64,000 bases of DNA, from NCBI RefSeq assembly GCF_002154225.1, contig NZ_MTSE01000005.1, positions 310,001 through 374,000 of the forward strand. Reading direction: 5' to 3'. This document shows positions 16,632 through 24,904 of this stretch, piece by piece. How positions within the stretch are numbered: position 1 is the stretch's first letter; each line of letters starts with the position of its first letter. The notes beneath the pieces were generated by a model, which was not told the DNA's origin, ran no database searches, and was given only the letters and a program-made list of their open reading frames with translations. The position numbers and the translations under genes were made by a program. This stretch comes from Hymenobacter crusticola. Lineage in GTDB: Bacteria > Bacteroidota > Bacteroidia > Cytophagales > Hymenobacteraceae.

Positions 16632-17639
16632 ATGGCTAAAATAACATTCGATGGCGTTGAGGTGGAAGTACCAGACGGTACCACCATTCTCAACGCGGCG
16701 CGCAAGATTGGCGGCAGCATCGTGCCGCCGGCCATGTGCTATTATACGCCACTGCAAGGCTCGGGCGGTAAGTGCCGCGCTTGCCTAGTACGCGTAGCAG
16801 CGGGCTCAGCCAAAGACCCACGCCCCATGCCGAAGCTAGTAGCCTCGTGCGTGACGCCGGTGCAAGACGGCATGGTGGTCGAAAATACCACGTCCGAGCA
16901 AGTCCTGAACGTGCGCAAAGGCATCGTGGAGATGCTACTCATCAACCACCCACTCGATTGCCCTGTGTGCGACCAAGCCGGTGAGTGTGATTTGCAGAAC
17001 TTTGCTTTCGAGCATGGCGTGAGCACCACCCGTTACCAAGAAGAGCGCCGCACGTTCGAGAAAATCGACATTGGTCCGCTGATCCAGCTGCACATGACGC
17101 GCTGCATTCTGTGCTACCGCTGTGTGTACACGGCCAATCAGATTACCGACAACCGCGTGCACGGCGTGCTAGGCCGTGGCGACGCGGCAGAAATTGGTAC
17201 TTACATCGAGAATGTTATCGACAACGATTTCTCGGGTAACGTTATTGACGTGTGCCCAGTGGGCGCTTTAACGGATAAAACCTGGCGCTTCAAACAACGG
17301 GTATGGTTTACCAAACCCGTTAATGCCCACCGCGACTGCTCGCATGAGAAGTGCCCTGGCCGCGTGGTGCTGTGGTACAAAGGCAAGGATGTGCTCCGCG
17401 TAACGGCCCGCAAGGACCAGTATGGCGAGGTAAAAGAGTTTATCTGCAACGAGTGTCGCTTCGAAAAGAAGGAAACGGCCGACTGGGTGATTGAAGGTCC
17501 AGCACACATTGACCGTTCATCGGTAATTTCGGCCAATCACTATGAGTTGCCGGTACTCAATCAGCAAGTGATTGCTGATCTGCCTGAAAGCTCCGTGCGC
17601 GACCTAGAGCAGAACCCACCCATGAAATTAGGTAACTAG
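16632..17639 (+). CDS. nuoG: NADH-quinone oxidoreductase subunit G, short form without molybdopterin domain
   Basis: The 335-residue protein carries the iron-sulfur part of NuoG only: a [2Fe-2S] ferredoxin domain (MCYYTPLQGSGGKCRACLV), the His/Cys motif HPLDCPVCDQAGECDLQ, a [4Fe-4S] motif TRCILCYRCVYTANQ with DVCPVGALTDK, and the start of the molybdopterin-oxidoreductase Fe4S4 region (CSHEKCPGR and CNECRF). NuoG of other bacteria is usually 680-900 residues. The stop is followed by nuoH after 3 bp, so the missing domain has not merely been cut off by a frameshift. The short form appears to be natural in this lineage. Confidence 0.88.
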   Translation: MAKITFDGVEVEVPDGTTILNAARKIGGSIVPPAMCYYTPLQGSGGKCRACLVRVAAGSAKDPRPMPKLVASCVTPVQDGMVVENTTSEQVLNVRKGIVEMLLINHPLDCPVCDQAGECDLQNFAFEHGVSTTRYQEERRTFEKIDIGPLIQLHMTRCILCYRCVYTANQITDNRVHGVLGRGDAAEIGTYIENVIDNDFSGNVIDVCPVGALTDKTWRFKQRVWFTKPVNAHRDCSHEKCPGRVVLWYKGKDVLRVTARKDQYGEVKEFICNECRFEKKETADWVIEGPAHIDRSSVISANHYELPVLNQQVIADLPESSVRDLEQNPPMKLGN

Positions 17640-17642
17640 ACA

Positions 17643-18716
17643 ATGGAACTTCCTGTACTGGGCTGGCAAGCCCTTGTGATATTGGTGGTATTTGGCATTT
17701 CGCTGCTTATCGCTACGTATTCCACTTATGCGGAGCGGGTTATTGCCGCTTTTCTGCAAGATCGGGTAGGACCTGACCGTGCCGGCCCTTTCGGCATCTT
17801 GCAACCCTTAGCCGACGCTGTGAAGCTTTTCACTAAAGAAGAGTTTTTTCCAGCCGGTGCTAACCGGGCGCTGTTTGTCTTCGGCCCGTGCCTAGCTATG
17901 GTAACGGCGCTGATGGCGTCAGCTGTTATTCCGTTTGGCAATTACTTGCAGTTTGGTACCACCATCATTCACTTGCAAGGCATTGAGGTAAACATTGGAA
18001 TGCTGTACGTGTTCGGCGTCGTGTCGCTGGGTGTATACGGTATTATGATTGGCGGCTGGGCCTCTAATAATAAGTTCTCGTTGCTAGGTGCTATCCGGGC
18101 AGCTTCGCAAAATATCAGCTACGAGCTAGCAATGGGTATGGCCCTAATTGCGGTGCTGATGATGTCGGGCACGCTGTCGTTGCGCGAAATAACTTTGCAG
18201 CAGTCGGTGCCCGGCGAGTGGCACTTCTGGAACATCGTGAAGCAGCCAATCGGCTTTATCATCTTCATTGTGTGTGCCTTTGCCGAAACGAACCGTACGC
18301 CATTTGACTTGCCAGAGTGCGAAACCGAACTAGTTGGTGGTTACCACACGGAGTACAGCTCCATGAAAATGGGATTATACCTGTTTGCTGAGTACATCAA
18401 CGTGTTTGTAGCCTCGGCTGTGATGAGCGTGCTCTACTTCGGTGGTTTCAACTTTCCGTTCCAATATGAGCTACGCGACTTCCTTGCGCAGTCGCAAGGA
18501 GCCGTAACGGCCCAGAACATCATCACCATTCTAGGTGTAGTGGCGGTCTTTATCAAGATCTTCTCGTTTATCTTCTTCTTTATGTGGGTGCGCTGGACCT
18601 TGCCACGCTTCCGCTACGACCAGCTCATGCGCTTAGGCTGGACGATTCTGATTCCGCTGGCTATCTTCAACATCATCCTCACGGGTGGTCTGATTCTGTT
18701 CGGCGTTATTCAGTAA
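17643..18716 (+). CDS. nuoH: NADH-quinone oxidoreductase subunit H
   Basis: A membrane subunit with about eight helices that links the quinone pocket to the pumping arm. Family motifs are AAFLQDRVGPDRAGPFGILQ near the start, the cytoplasmic loop ICAFAETNRTPFDLPECE-like segment (CAFAETNRTPFDLPE) near residue 215, and the end FFFMWVRWTLPRFRYDQLM. It starts 3 bp after nuoG. The 67-bp gap to nuoI holds a small CCTAGG-containing inverted repeat (18732-18767). Confidence 0.95.
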   Translation: MELPVLGWQALVILVVFGISLLIATYSTYAERVIAAFLQDRVGPDRAGPFGILQPLADAVKLFTKEEFFPAGANRALFVFGPCLAMVTALMASAVIPFGNYLQFGTTIIHLQGIEVNIGMLYVFGVVSLGVYGIMIGGWASNNKFSLLGAIRAASQNISYELAMGMALIAVLMMSGTLSLREITLQQSVPGEWHFWNIVKQPIGFIIFIVCAFAETNRTPFDLPECETELVGGYHTEYSSMKMGLYLFAEYINVFVASAVMSVLYFGGFNFPFQYELRDFLAQSQGAVTAQNIITILGVVAVFIKIFSFIFFFMWVRWTLPRFRYDQLMRLGWTILIPLAIFNIILTGGLILFGVIQ

Positions 18717-18783
18717 GTGCTCATCTAGCGTCGACCTAGGTTTGGTGTGATACTAACCTAGGTCTTTGAACAACATTTAGACT

Positions 18784-19359
18784 ATGCAACCTTTAAGCAA
18801 TAGAGCCAAAAAGCTAGAGAAGAAGCCGATGACGCTGGCCGAGCGGGCCTACTTACCGGCTATTTTCCAAGGCTTGAGCATTACCCTACGGCACTTCTTC
18901 TCGAAGAAAGCAACTATTCGTTATCCGGAGGAGACGCGGCCGTTCTCGCCTGTATTTCGCGGCTTGCACGTATTGAAACGAGATGAGCAAGGCCGGGAGC
19001 GGTGTACAGCTTGTGGTCTCTGCGCCGTGGCTTGCCCCGCCGAAGCCATCACGATGGTAGCCGGCGAGCGAAAAAAGGGCGAAGAAGGCTTGTACCGGGA
19101 AGAGAAGTACGCTGTCAGCTACGAAATCAACATGCTGCGTTGCATCTTTTGCGGCCTCTGCGAAGAAGCGTGTCCTAAAGCAGCTGTTTACCTGCAAGCT
19201 GATAAGATGGCTCCACCGCGTTTTGAGCGCGACGAGTTTATCTATGGCAAAGACCGCCTTGTGGAGCCTGTGGCACCCGATGCACGCTCTAAGCGTGGCA
19301 TTCAACTCACGCCAGAGCAGGCTCAAGTTCTGAGTACTAAGCTAGCTCAACCCGCCTAG
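18784..19359 (+). CDS. nuoI: NADH-quinone oxidoreductase subunit I
   Basis: The 23-kDa-type subunit with two [4Fe-4S] clusters (N6a and N6b) that bridge to NuoB. Both ferredoxin motifs are complete: Cys74, 77, 80, 84 (CTACGLCAVACP) and Cys120, 123, 126, 130 (CIFCGLCEEACP). The N-terminal amphipathic helix (PAIFQGLSITLRHFF) lies on the membrane. The C-terminal tail after residue 150 is variable. A repeat element separates it from nuoJ. Confidence 0.95.
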   Translation: MQPLSNRAKKLEKKPMTLAERAYLPAIFQGLSITLRHFFSKKATIRYPEETRPFSPVFRGLHVLKRDEQGRERCTACGLCAVACPAEAITMVAGERKKGEEGLYREEKYAVSYEINMLRCIFCGLCEEACPKAAVYLQADKMAPPRFERDEFIYGKDRLVEPVAPDARSKRGIQLTPEQAQVLSTKLAQPA

Positions 19360-19366
19360 GTACAGT

Positions 19367-19438
19367 GCGAAGCTCCAGCTTCGCCTATTGTCCGATTGGA
19401 CACTTACCGTTCACTGATGCACGAAGCTGGAGCTTCGC
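19367..19438. repeat. Intergenic inverted repeat, copy 3 (nuoI-nuoJ), with GAACG core
   Basis: Left arm 19367-19384 and right arm 19422-19438 are inverted copies of GCGAAGCTCCAGCTTCG, and each arm is itself a hairpin (GCGAAGCT/AGCTTCGC). The core on the minus strand is GAACGGTAA (19404-19412). The right arm and the following TTACATTC are nearly the same as in the copy before nuoN. Confidence 0.7.
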
Positions 19439-19453
19439 GTTACATTCTGCGCA

Positions 19454-19966
19454 ATGTCACCTCTCTTCTTCTTTCTGTCGTTTGTGGCGCTGTTCAGCGC
19501 GTTGGGTGTGGTGCTGGCCAAAAACCCGGTGCACAGCGTATTGTTCCTGATCTTAACGTTCTTCACGCTATCAGGGCACTATCTACTGCTGAACGCGCAA
19601 TTTTTGGCGGCTGTCAACATCATTGTGTACGCCGGTGCTATTATGGTGCTGTTCCTGTTCGTGATTATGTTCCTGAACCTGAACGCCGAAACGGAACCAC
19701 ATAAATCGACTGTCTCGAAAATAGCGGCGGCTATAGCAGGGGGTTTGTTGTTCGTGGTAATGGTTGCGGCCCTGCGCGATGTGCAACCCGGAACAACCTA
19801 CAACGCTACCACTTTCGACTCGCAGATTGGCATGGTAGGTCAGCTAGGACTAGTGCTGTACCAGAAATATCTTTTACCGTTTGAGCTAGCTTCTGTGTTA
19901 TTTCTCACGGCAATGGTAGGCGCAGTGATGCTCGGCAAGCGCGAAGCCGGCGAGCGGCACTTTTAA
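19454..19966 (+). CDS. nuoJ: NADH-quinone oxidoreductase subunit J
   Basis: A five-helix membrane subunit of complex I. The family pattern is clear: NPVHSVLFLILTFF near residue 24, then NAQFLAAVNIIVYAGAIMVL (the helix with the pi-bulge) near residue 48, then FLFVIMFLNLN. The C-terminal helix LASVLFLTAMVGAVML is followed by a short basic tail. The usual next gene, nuoK, is 2.5 kb away, because a block on the other strand is inserted here; a terminator follows nuoJ. Confidence 0.94.
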   Translation: MSPLFFFLSFVALFSALGVVLAKNPVHSVLFLILTFFTLSGHYLLLNAQFLAAVNIIVYAGAIMVLFLFVIMFLNLNAETEPHKSTVSKIAAAIAGGLLFVVMVAALRDVQPGTTYNATTFDSQIGMVGQLGLVLYQKYLLPFELASVLFLTAMVGAVMLGKREAGERHF

Positions 19967-19984
19967 AATCAGATACGATCTACG

Positions 19985-20018
19985 AAAAACGGCACCTGAA
20001 CTTTCAGGTGCCGTTTTT
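19985..20018. terminator. Bidirectional terminator after nuoJ
   Basis: A 16-bp perfect stem (19985-20000 and 20003-20018) with A-run and T-run ends lies between nuoJ and the opposite-strand gene at 20040. It splits the nuo genes into two transcription units. Confidence 0.85.
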
Positions 20019-20039
20019 CTTTTTGTGCTTTGCTCGTCG

Positions 20040-20426
20040 TTACTCGGCGTGAGTTGGCTGTGCTGTTTCGGAAGGCTGGCGTCGCATCCATGTCGCGCCA
20101 CTACAGCTAGCTTGCATCTTCTGCCGAAACTTCTCTTGTTGCTCTGGCGTCATGCCAGCCAGGCGAGATTCTACTTTCTCCCGCCACATTTTCTTTTTGC
20201 GTGCCCAGCTAGCTTGGCTATGGCCGCCACGGCCCCAGCCACCAAATAGAATGCGTGAGAGCACCAGCAGTCCTAAAGTCTGCACAAAGTTGATGCTAGG
20301 TCCATGGAAGAGTACGGGCACTAGCCAGTTCCAAAGGCTCATAGTAACAAAGCCTGCAGCAGCCACAAACAAGGCAGCGAAGGCTACAAAACGAAGGCCA
20401 CGAAGTAGCCAAAAGTTACGGTCCAT
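20040..20426 (-). CDS. Small membrane protein of unknown function, next to an ECF sigma factor
   Basis: I do not recognise the family. The first 60 residues form two membrane helices (LRFVAFAALFVAAAGFVTM and LVPVLF to LLVLSRILFGGWG). The remaining 65 are soluble, basic and helical (WARKKKMWREKVESRLAGM, TPEQQEKFRQKMQ). It is the second gene after the sigma factor on the same strand, 76 bp downstream. Anti-sigma factors often sit in that place, but no zinc-binding or anti-sigma motif is seen, so that role is open. Confidence 0.65.
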   Translation of the reverse strand: MDRNFWLLRGLRFVAFAALFVAAAGFVTMSLWNWLVPVLFHGPSINFVQTLGLLVLSRILFGGWGRGGHSQASWARKKKMWREKVESRLAGMTPEQQEKFRQKMQASCSGATWMRRQPSETAQPTHAE

Positions 20427-20502
20427 GGGGTGAGATGCGAAGGTGATGATGTTGGGAGGCTTGCTTGTTTTAGTAAGTACGCTTTTAACAAGGCAAGTCG
20501 CA

Positions 20503-21105
20503 TCAATCGGTGAACAAATTAGTGTAAAGCGCTTGCAAGCGCTGCCGTAAGTGTTGCACGGCGTAATGCTTGCGTGAAATCAGGGTTTTGAGTGGCACGC
20601 CAGTCTCTTCCACAAGCTCTTTAAAGGTTCTGCCCTCCAGCTCGTGCCACACGAACACGTCGCGCTGGTTTCTAGGTAGTTCCTCCAAGGCTTCCGCCAG
20701 AGCCTCCATGATTGTTTCGCGGAGCAATCGATTTTCGGGCGCGTCGTCGGGTGCAGGTAGCACGTCGGCCAGCAGCAGGCTACCTTCCTCATTATCGGTG
20801 TAGCGGAGCGCTTCGGTTTCCAGAGAACTGGTTTTTTTGCGCCGATACAGATCCGTGATGCGGTTGCGGGCCACACGAAACAGCCAAGCGGCGACCTTTT
20901 CTACTGGCTTAAGCAAACGGTAACTTTCCACTAACTCTCCAAAAACATCCTGCAGAATGTCTTCGGCGTCAGCTTCGTCGGGTACGCGACGGCGGATAAA
21001 GGCGAGCAAGCGAGCACGTTGCTCCTGTACAGCCTCCTGTATCTGCCGGTCCTGTCCTGTCATGGTGGCCGTGGTTGCGCCGGTGGTGAGAGCTAGAGAT
21101 TCCAT
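20503..21105 (-). CDS. ECF-type RNA polymerase sigma factor
   Basis: Region 2 is plain (RARLLAFIRRRVPDEADAED, ILQDVFGELVESY, KVAAWLFRVARNRITDLYRR), and region 4 follows with LEELPRNQRDVFVWHELEG and GVPLKTLISRKHYAVQHLRQ, the helix that reads the -35 box. I prefer the start at 21105 (200 aa); an in-frame upstream start at 21153 and a later Met at 21063 are possible. It is transcribed against the nuo genes and forms a pair with the small membrane protein. Its target promoters are not known. Confidence 0.88.
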   Translation of the reverse strand: MESLALTTGATTATMTGQDRQIQEAVQEQRARLLAFIRRRVPDEADAEDILQDVFGELVESYRLLKPVEKVAAWLFRVARNRITDLYRRKKTSSLETEALRYTDNEEGSLLLADVLPAPDDAPENRLLRETIMEALAEALEELPRNQRDVFVWHELEGRTFKELVEETGVPLKTLISRKHYAVQHLRQRLQALYTNLFTD

Positions 21106-21177
21106 TCTACTAGCGCAGACGAATATGGCTGCGAAATATTTTAAAGACGACAATTATTTTCGAAAGCCTCAATAGCA

Positions 21178-21224
21178 GCAGGCCCACGCTGCTGATCGTT
21201 CACGGATCAGTGGCGTGGGCCTGC
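21178..21224. other. Long GC-rich hairpin between sigma factor and outer-membrane barrel gene
   Basis: Arms GCAGGCCCACGC (21178-21189) and GCGTGGGCCTGC (21213-21224) are perfectly paired, with a second inner stem CTGATC/GATCAG. It lies 3' of the barrel gene. There is no proper T-run on either strand, so termination is likely but not canonical. Confidence 0.5.
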
Positions 21225-21256
21225 CCAAAAAGCTGGCTTATCTCAAGGCTTACTTG

Positions 21257-22054
21257 CTAGAACTTGGCGGTAAGACCTAGCTTCAGGTATGACATATCAT
21301 AGCCCACTTCGCCAAAAGCACCTAGCTTATCAGAGAAGTAGTACCGACCACCGACGAAGATGCCTGAGGTGACGTAGCTGGCACTGGTTTTAGAGTAATA
21401 GATATCGGTGCCGGCGTTGTCGGAGTAACGTTCGTGCCGGATGCCCAGCGAGATACCAGCATACGTATCAAGCTTCGGGTTTTCGAAGACATCATAATGA
21501 TAGGTGCCGCGGGCCGAGACCATAATATTGCTCCAAGAGCCCTTGTAGCCTCCCGACTTCCAGCCGTAGGACTTGTAGCCTACCATGCCACCTACGCCGA
21601 TAGTGCCCGGTCCAACGTTATCGGCAATACCATACTCGAAGGATGCACTCATGGCTGGGGTAGAATGCAGACCTGACAATCCGTAGCCGTAGCCAAGACC
21701 TAGGCCTACCCCTAGGTTCACAGCCTTACTGCCCTTGACGAAAAGCTGGCTTGTGGCTACCATCTTGTTTACTGCGGTAGGCTCAGGAGCGGGAGGAGTC
21801 GTAACTTCAGCAACAACTGGCGCCTCAGCAACGGGCTTGCTAGCGGGAGTTAGTGTTGCTGGCTTAACCGCTGGCTTGGCGACTGGCTTGGCCGTTGCTT
21901 TAAAGCTGGTGCTGGACACTGGCTTGGCGGTTGTTGCTTTGGTAGCTGCCGTTGTTTTGGTGGTAGCCGGACGAGCAGGCGCTTTAGTTTGGGCCACTGC
22001 GGAGGCACTCGTTAGGGCGAAAAACAGGAAGGCGGGAGTAAAGTACTTTTTCAT
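21257..22054 (-). CDS. Outer-membrane beta-barrel protein with Pro/Ala/Thr/Lys linker
   Basis: I chose the ATG at 22054 (MKKYFTPAFLFFALTSASAV), which begins a good signal peptide; an upstream Met at 22087 would spoil it. Residues 25-95 are low-complexity (Lys, Pro, Ala, Thr, Val). From about residue 100 the chain alternates polar and hydrophobic residues in a small porin-like barrel (SKAVNLGVGLGLGYGYGL and later strands) and ends with MSYLKLGLTAKF, the C-terminal Phe typical of barrel proteins. The linker may span peptidoglycan. Two AATNATGTGA sites lie 117-148 bp upstream. Confidence 0.75.
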   Translation of the reverse strand: MKKYFTPAFLFFALTSASAVAQTKAPARPATTKTTAATKATTAKPVSSTSFKATAKPVAKPAVKPATLTPASKPVAEAPVVAEVTTPPAPEPTAVNKMVATSQLFVKGSKAVNLGVGLGLGYGYGLSGLHSTPAMSASFEYGIADNVGPGTIGVGGMVGYKSYGWKSGGYKGSWSNIMVSARGTYHYDVFENPKLDTYAGISLGIRHERYSDNAGTDIYYSKTSASYVTSGIFVGGRYYFSDKLGAFGEVGYDMSYLKLGLTAKF

Positions 22055-22527
22055 GGTAGTAACTTGAGCGTTATGAGTAGTAAGCATTAGAAAGTAGCAC
22101 CCGATAGAAGTGCAATTCCGACTAGGAACGATGCAAAACTACGCTACCCACTTCCTGACGTCAATCGCCTAATCATGTGACGCGTCTCACCCAATTATGT
22201 GATATTCTTCTATTTATAATTTTATAATGCAACGTGTGTTCTGACTAGCTTTTCCGTCTTGTAGTCACATCAACATGTTATATCCACTCCTAGTGAAACC
22301 GCTCGTTATTGAGCGGCTTACTTCTTCTTTCTGCTAAAGCTGCTTTCGCAAGGACTCGATAGCCCGCAAAAAGGAGACTTCGCCTACTGCTTTGCGCTTG
22401 CGCTAATTAAGTTCTGCGCAGAATGTTCTTGGCTTCGCGGCTTTTTCCGAATTTCGGATACCTTTGCTAGGTACTCACCCCAGCCGAGCTTCGGCTGTTT
22501 CGCCGTTTTATCGGACCGCCCAACTGC
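22055..22527. other. Divergent intergenic region upstream of the barrel gene and nuoK
   Basis: About 470 bases without a gene. Near 22171-22203 are two AATNATGTGA repeats. A small hairpin (CCGCTC/GAGCGG, 22299-22316) lies in the middle. Near the nuoK side, TACCTTTG at 22459-22466 could be the -7 box of a second nuo promoter; I do not find a well-spaced -33 box. Since nuoJ ends in a terminator, nuoK-N needs a promoter in this stretch. Confidence 0.55.
22171..22203 (-). promoter_or_regulatory. Tandem AATNATGTGA sites upstream of the barrel gene
   Basis: AATCATGTGA (22171-22180) and AATTATGTGA (22193-22202) repeat with a 22-bp period, about two helical turns. The same decamer occurs at 32666 and 33408, on both sides of the NarL-type response regulator gene. 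This suggests that the regulator or a shared partner binds here. Confidence 0.45.
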
Positions 22528-22860
22528 ATGGAACAGAATATCCCAGAAGTTATCCGCACTGTCCCGCTTCAGTACTATATCTATTTTGCTACCGCATTGT
22601 TCGCCATCGGCGTAACGGGCGTCCTCACCCGCCGCAATGCCATTATCATTTTTATGTGTGTGGAGCTCATGCTCAACGCCGTAAATGTGCTGCTGACGGC
22701 TTTCTCCGCCTATCGATCTGACCCCAATGGTCAGATTTTCGTGTTTTTTATCATGGCAGTGGCTGCAGCCGAGGTATCGGTTGGCCTTGGTATTATCGTG
22801 ATGATCTACCGAAACTTCCAAACTACGGACGTCAACCTTCTTAATCGCCTTAAGTGGTAG
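22528..22860 (+). CDS. nuoK: NADH-quinone oxidoreductase subunit K
   Basis: A three-helix Mrp-related subunit of complex I. The first helix is YIYFATALFAIGVTGVL, the second holds the essential membrane glutamate in IIFMCVELMLNAVNVLL, and the third the second glutamate in AVAAAEVSVGLGIIVMIY. Length 110 is normal. It opens the second part of the split operon, nuoK-L-(SHOCT)-M-N. Confidence 0.95.
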   Translation: MEQNIPEVIRTVPLQYYIYFATALFAIGVTGVLTRRNAIIIFMCVELMLNAVNVLLTAFSAYRSDPNGQIFVFFIMAVAAAEVSVGLGIIVMIYRNFQTTDVNLLNRLKW

Positions 22861-22943
22861 CCTTCCTATAGCCGTGGCATTGCGCTACTTATCTATTTTG
22901 ATAGGCGCAATCTGACGATCTGACTTCTCTTTCGCATCAACTT

Positions 22944-24893
22944 ATGCAAGAAACTGTTCTTCCTGCGGCCGGCGCGCCTCTCCCCACGCTGGTGTACCTG
23001 CTTATTCCGCTGCTGCCCTTCCTAGGTTTTCTTTTGAACGGCTTGCTCAACAAACGTTTGTCGGGAACGATGGCTGGCATCATCGGCAGCACTACCGTTT
23101 TAGGCTCGTTCCTGATTTCGGCTTACCTATTCAGCACCTTTCAGTACCAGTACACGGTCACGCTGTTCGACTGGATTTCGGTGGGCTCCATGCAGATTCC
23201 GTTTGCGTACCAAATCGACCAGCTCAGCCTCATCATGCTGCTGCTCGTGACGGGCGTTGGCTTCCTGATTCACGTGTACAGCATTGGCTACATGCACCAC
23301 GACGAAAACGTGGGCAAGTACTTTAGCTTCCTGAACTTGTTTGTGTTCAGCATGCTGGTGCTGGTGCTTGGAGCCAACTTTGTCATTCTGTTCATCGGTT
23401 GGGAAGGCGTAGGGCTCTGTTCGTATCTGCTCATTGGGTTCTGGAATAAGCACGAAAACTTCAACAACGCCGCCAAGAAAGCCTTTATCATCAACCGCGT
23501 TGGTGACCTAGGTTTTTTACTTGGTATCTTTCTTATTTACCTCACCTTCAACTCGGTACAGTACGGAGAGGTATTTCACAAGGCATCATTAGCACAATTC
23601 GGCCCATACACCAAGGAGATTTGCACGGCCATTACGCTGCTGCTCTTCGTGGGCGCGATGGGTAAGTCGGCCCAGCTGCCGCTCTATACGTGGCTCCCCG
23701 ATGCAATGGCTGGCCCCACGCCCGTTTCGGCTCTTATCCACGCCGCAACCATGGTAACGGCTGGTATTTATATGGTGCTGCGCTCCAACGTGTTGTTTAC
23801 CCTAGCTCCTACCACGCTAGAAGTCGTGGGCATTGTGGGCTTGGCTACTGCCTTTTTTGCCGCTACAATTGGCTTGGCCCAAAACGACATCAAAAAGGTG
23901 TTGGCCTACTCTACCGTGTCGCAGCTAGGCTATATGTTCTTGGCCTTGGGCGTGATGGGCTACACCTCTTCCATGTTCCACGTCCTGACGCACGCTTTCT
24001 TCAAGGCGCTGATGTTCTTGGGTGCAGGCTCCGTAATTCACGCCATGAGCAACGAGCAAGACATGCGTCGCATGGGTGGTTTGCGGAAAGCTTTGCCAAT
24101 TACGTTTTTAACTTTTCTGATTGGCTGCCTAGCTATTTCAGGAATCCCGCCTTTCTCGGGCTTTTTCTCCAAAGACGAAATTCTGAGTCACGTATATGAG
24201 CACAATAAGCTCATGTGGGCTATCGGCCTGTTCACCTCTTTTCTGACGGCCTTCTACATGTTTCGTTTGCTGTTCCTCACTTTCTTCGGTCAATTCCGTG
24301 GCACTGAGGAGCAGAAGCATCACCTGCACGAGTCGCCCGCTTCCATGACGTTGCCGCTTATCATTCTGGCGGTGCTGGCGGCAGTAGGCGGCTTCATGGG
24401 CGCTCCTATGTTCTTAGGCAAGCACTACCTAGCCGACTACCTAGCTCCAATTTTTACTTACTCACAACGCCTCAACCCAGCCGCTTTTGCTGCCGAAGTG
24501 GACCACAGCACAGAGCTCCTGCTCATTGGTGCTTCTGTGGCAGCAGGTGTGCTTGGCATTGTGCTAGCTTACGTGCAGTACGTGAGCCGCGCCGTGCTGC
24601 CCGCCGAGGATGAAGGCCAGCGCTCGGCGCCCGAAAGTCTGGTATACCACAAATACTATGTGGATGAACTGTATAATGCCTTGTTTGTGCGGCCTGTCAT
24701 GATTTTGTCGCGGGGCTTGTATCGCTTCGTCGAGCAAGGCATCATCGACCCCATTGTGAACGGCTTTGGCCGTATCACCCTTGGCGGTGGACAGCTCCTG
24801 CGTTACGTCCAGACAGGCACTACCGGAATGTATCTGATTCTGATGGTGGTAGGCATCGTGCTGATTCTCGCGCTTAACCTCTTTCGGCTTTAA
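22944..24893 (+). CDS. nuoL: NADH-quinone oxidoreductase subunit L
   Basis: The largest antiporter-like proton-pumping subunit, at the far end of the membrane arm. The family features are seen: FIGWEGVGLCSYLLIGFW (glutamate of the charged chain), MGKSAQLPLYTWLPDAMAGP, TPVSALIHAATMVTAGIYMV, and KKVLAYSTVSQLGYM. The C-terminal part after residue 540 includes the long lateral helix and a last membrane segment. Length 649 is normal. It is followed after 11 bp by a gene that is not part of complex I. Confidence 0.95.
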   Translation: MQETVLPAAGAPLPTLVYLLIPLLPFLGFLLNGLLNKRLSGTMAGIIGSTTVLGSFLISAYLFSTFQYQYTVTLFDWISVGSMQIPFAYQIDQLSLIMLLLVTGVGFLIHVYSIGYMHHDENVGKYFSFLNLFVFSMLVLVLGANFVILFIGWEGVGLCSYLLIGFWNKHENFNNAAKKAFIINRVGDLGFLLGIFLIYLTFNSVQYGEVFHKASLAQFGPYTKEICTAITLLLFVGAMGKSAQLPLYTWLPDAMAGPTPVSALIHAATMVTAGIYMVLRSNVLFTLAPTTLEVVGIVGLATAFFAATIGLAQNDIKKVLAYSTVSQLGYMFLALGVMGYTSSMFHVLTHAFFKALMFLGAGSVIHAMSNEQDMRRMGGLRKALPITFLTFLIGCLAISGIPPFSGFFSKDEILSHVYEHNKLMWAIGLFTSFLTAFYMFRLLFLTFFGQFRGTEEQKHHLHESPASMTLPLIILAVLAAVGGFMGAPMFLGKHYLADYLAPIFTYSQRLNPAAFAAEVDHSTELLLIGASVAAGVLGIVLAYVQYVSRAVLPAEDEGQRSAPESLVYHKYYVDELYNALFVRPVMILSRGLYRFVEQGIIDPIVNGFGRITLGGGQLLRYVQTGTTGMYLILMVVGIVLILALNLFRL

Positions 24894-24904
24894 GCTTTGT
24901 ATCA

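Noticed and set aside
16632..17639. NuoG cut short by a frameshift or sequencing error
   Set aside because: nuoH begins 3 bp after the stop, so no downstream remainder exists; the short form appears natural.
22384..22821. 145-codon minus-strand frame across nuoK
   Set aside because: Overlaps the well-conserved nuoK gene and has no recognisable content.
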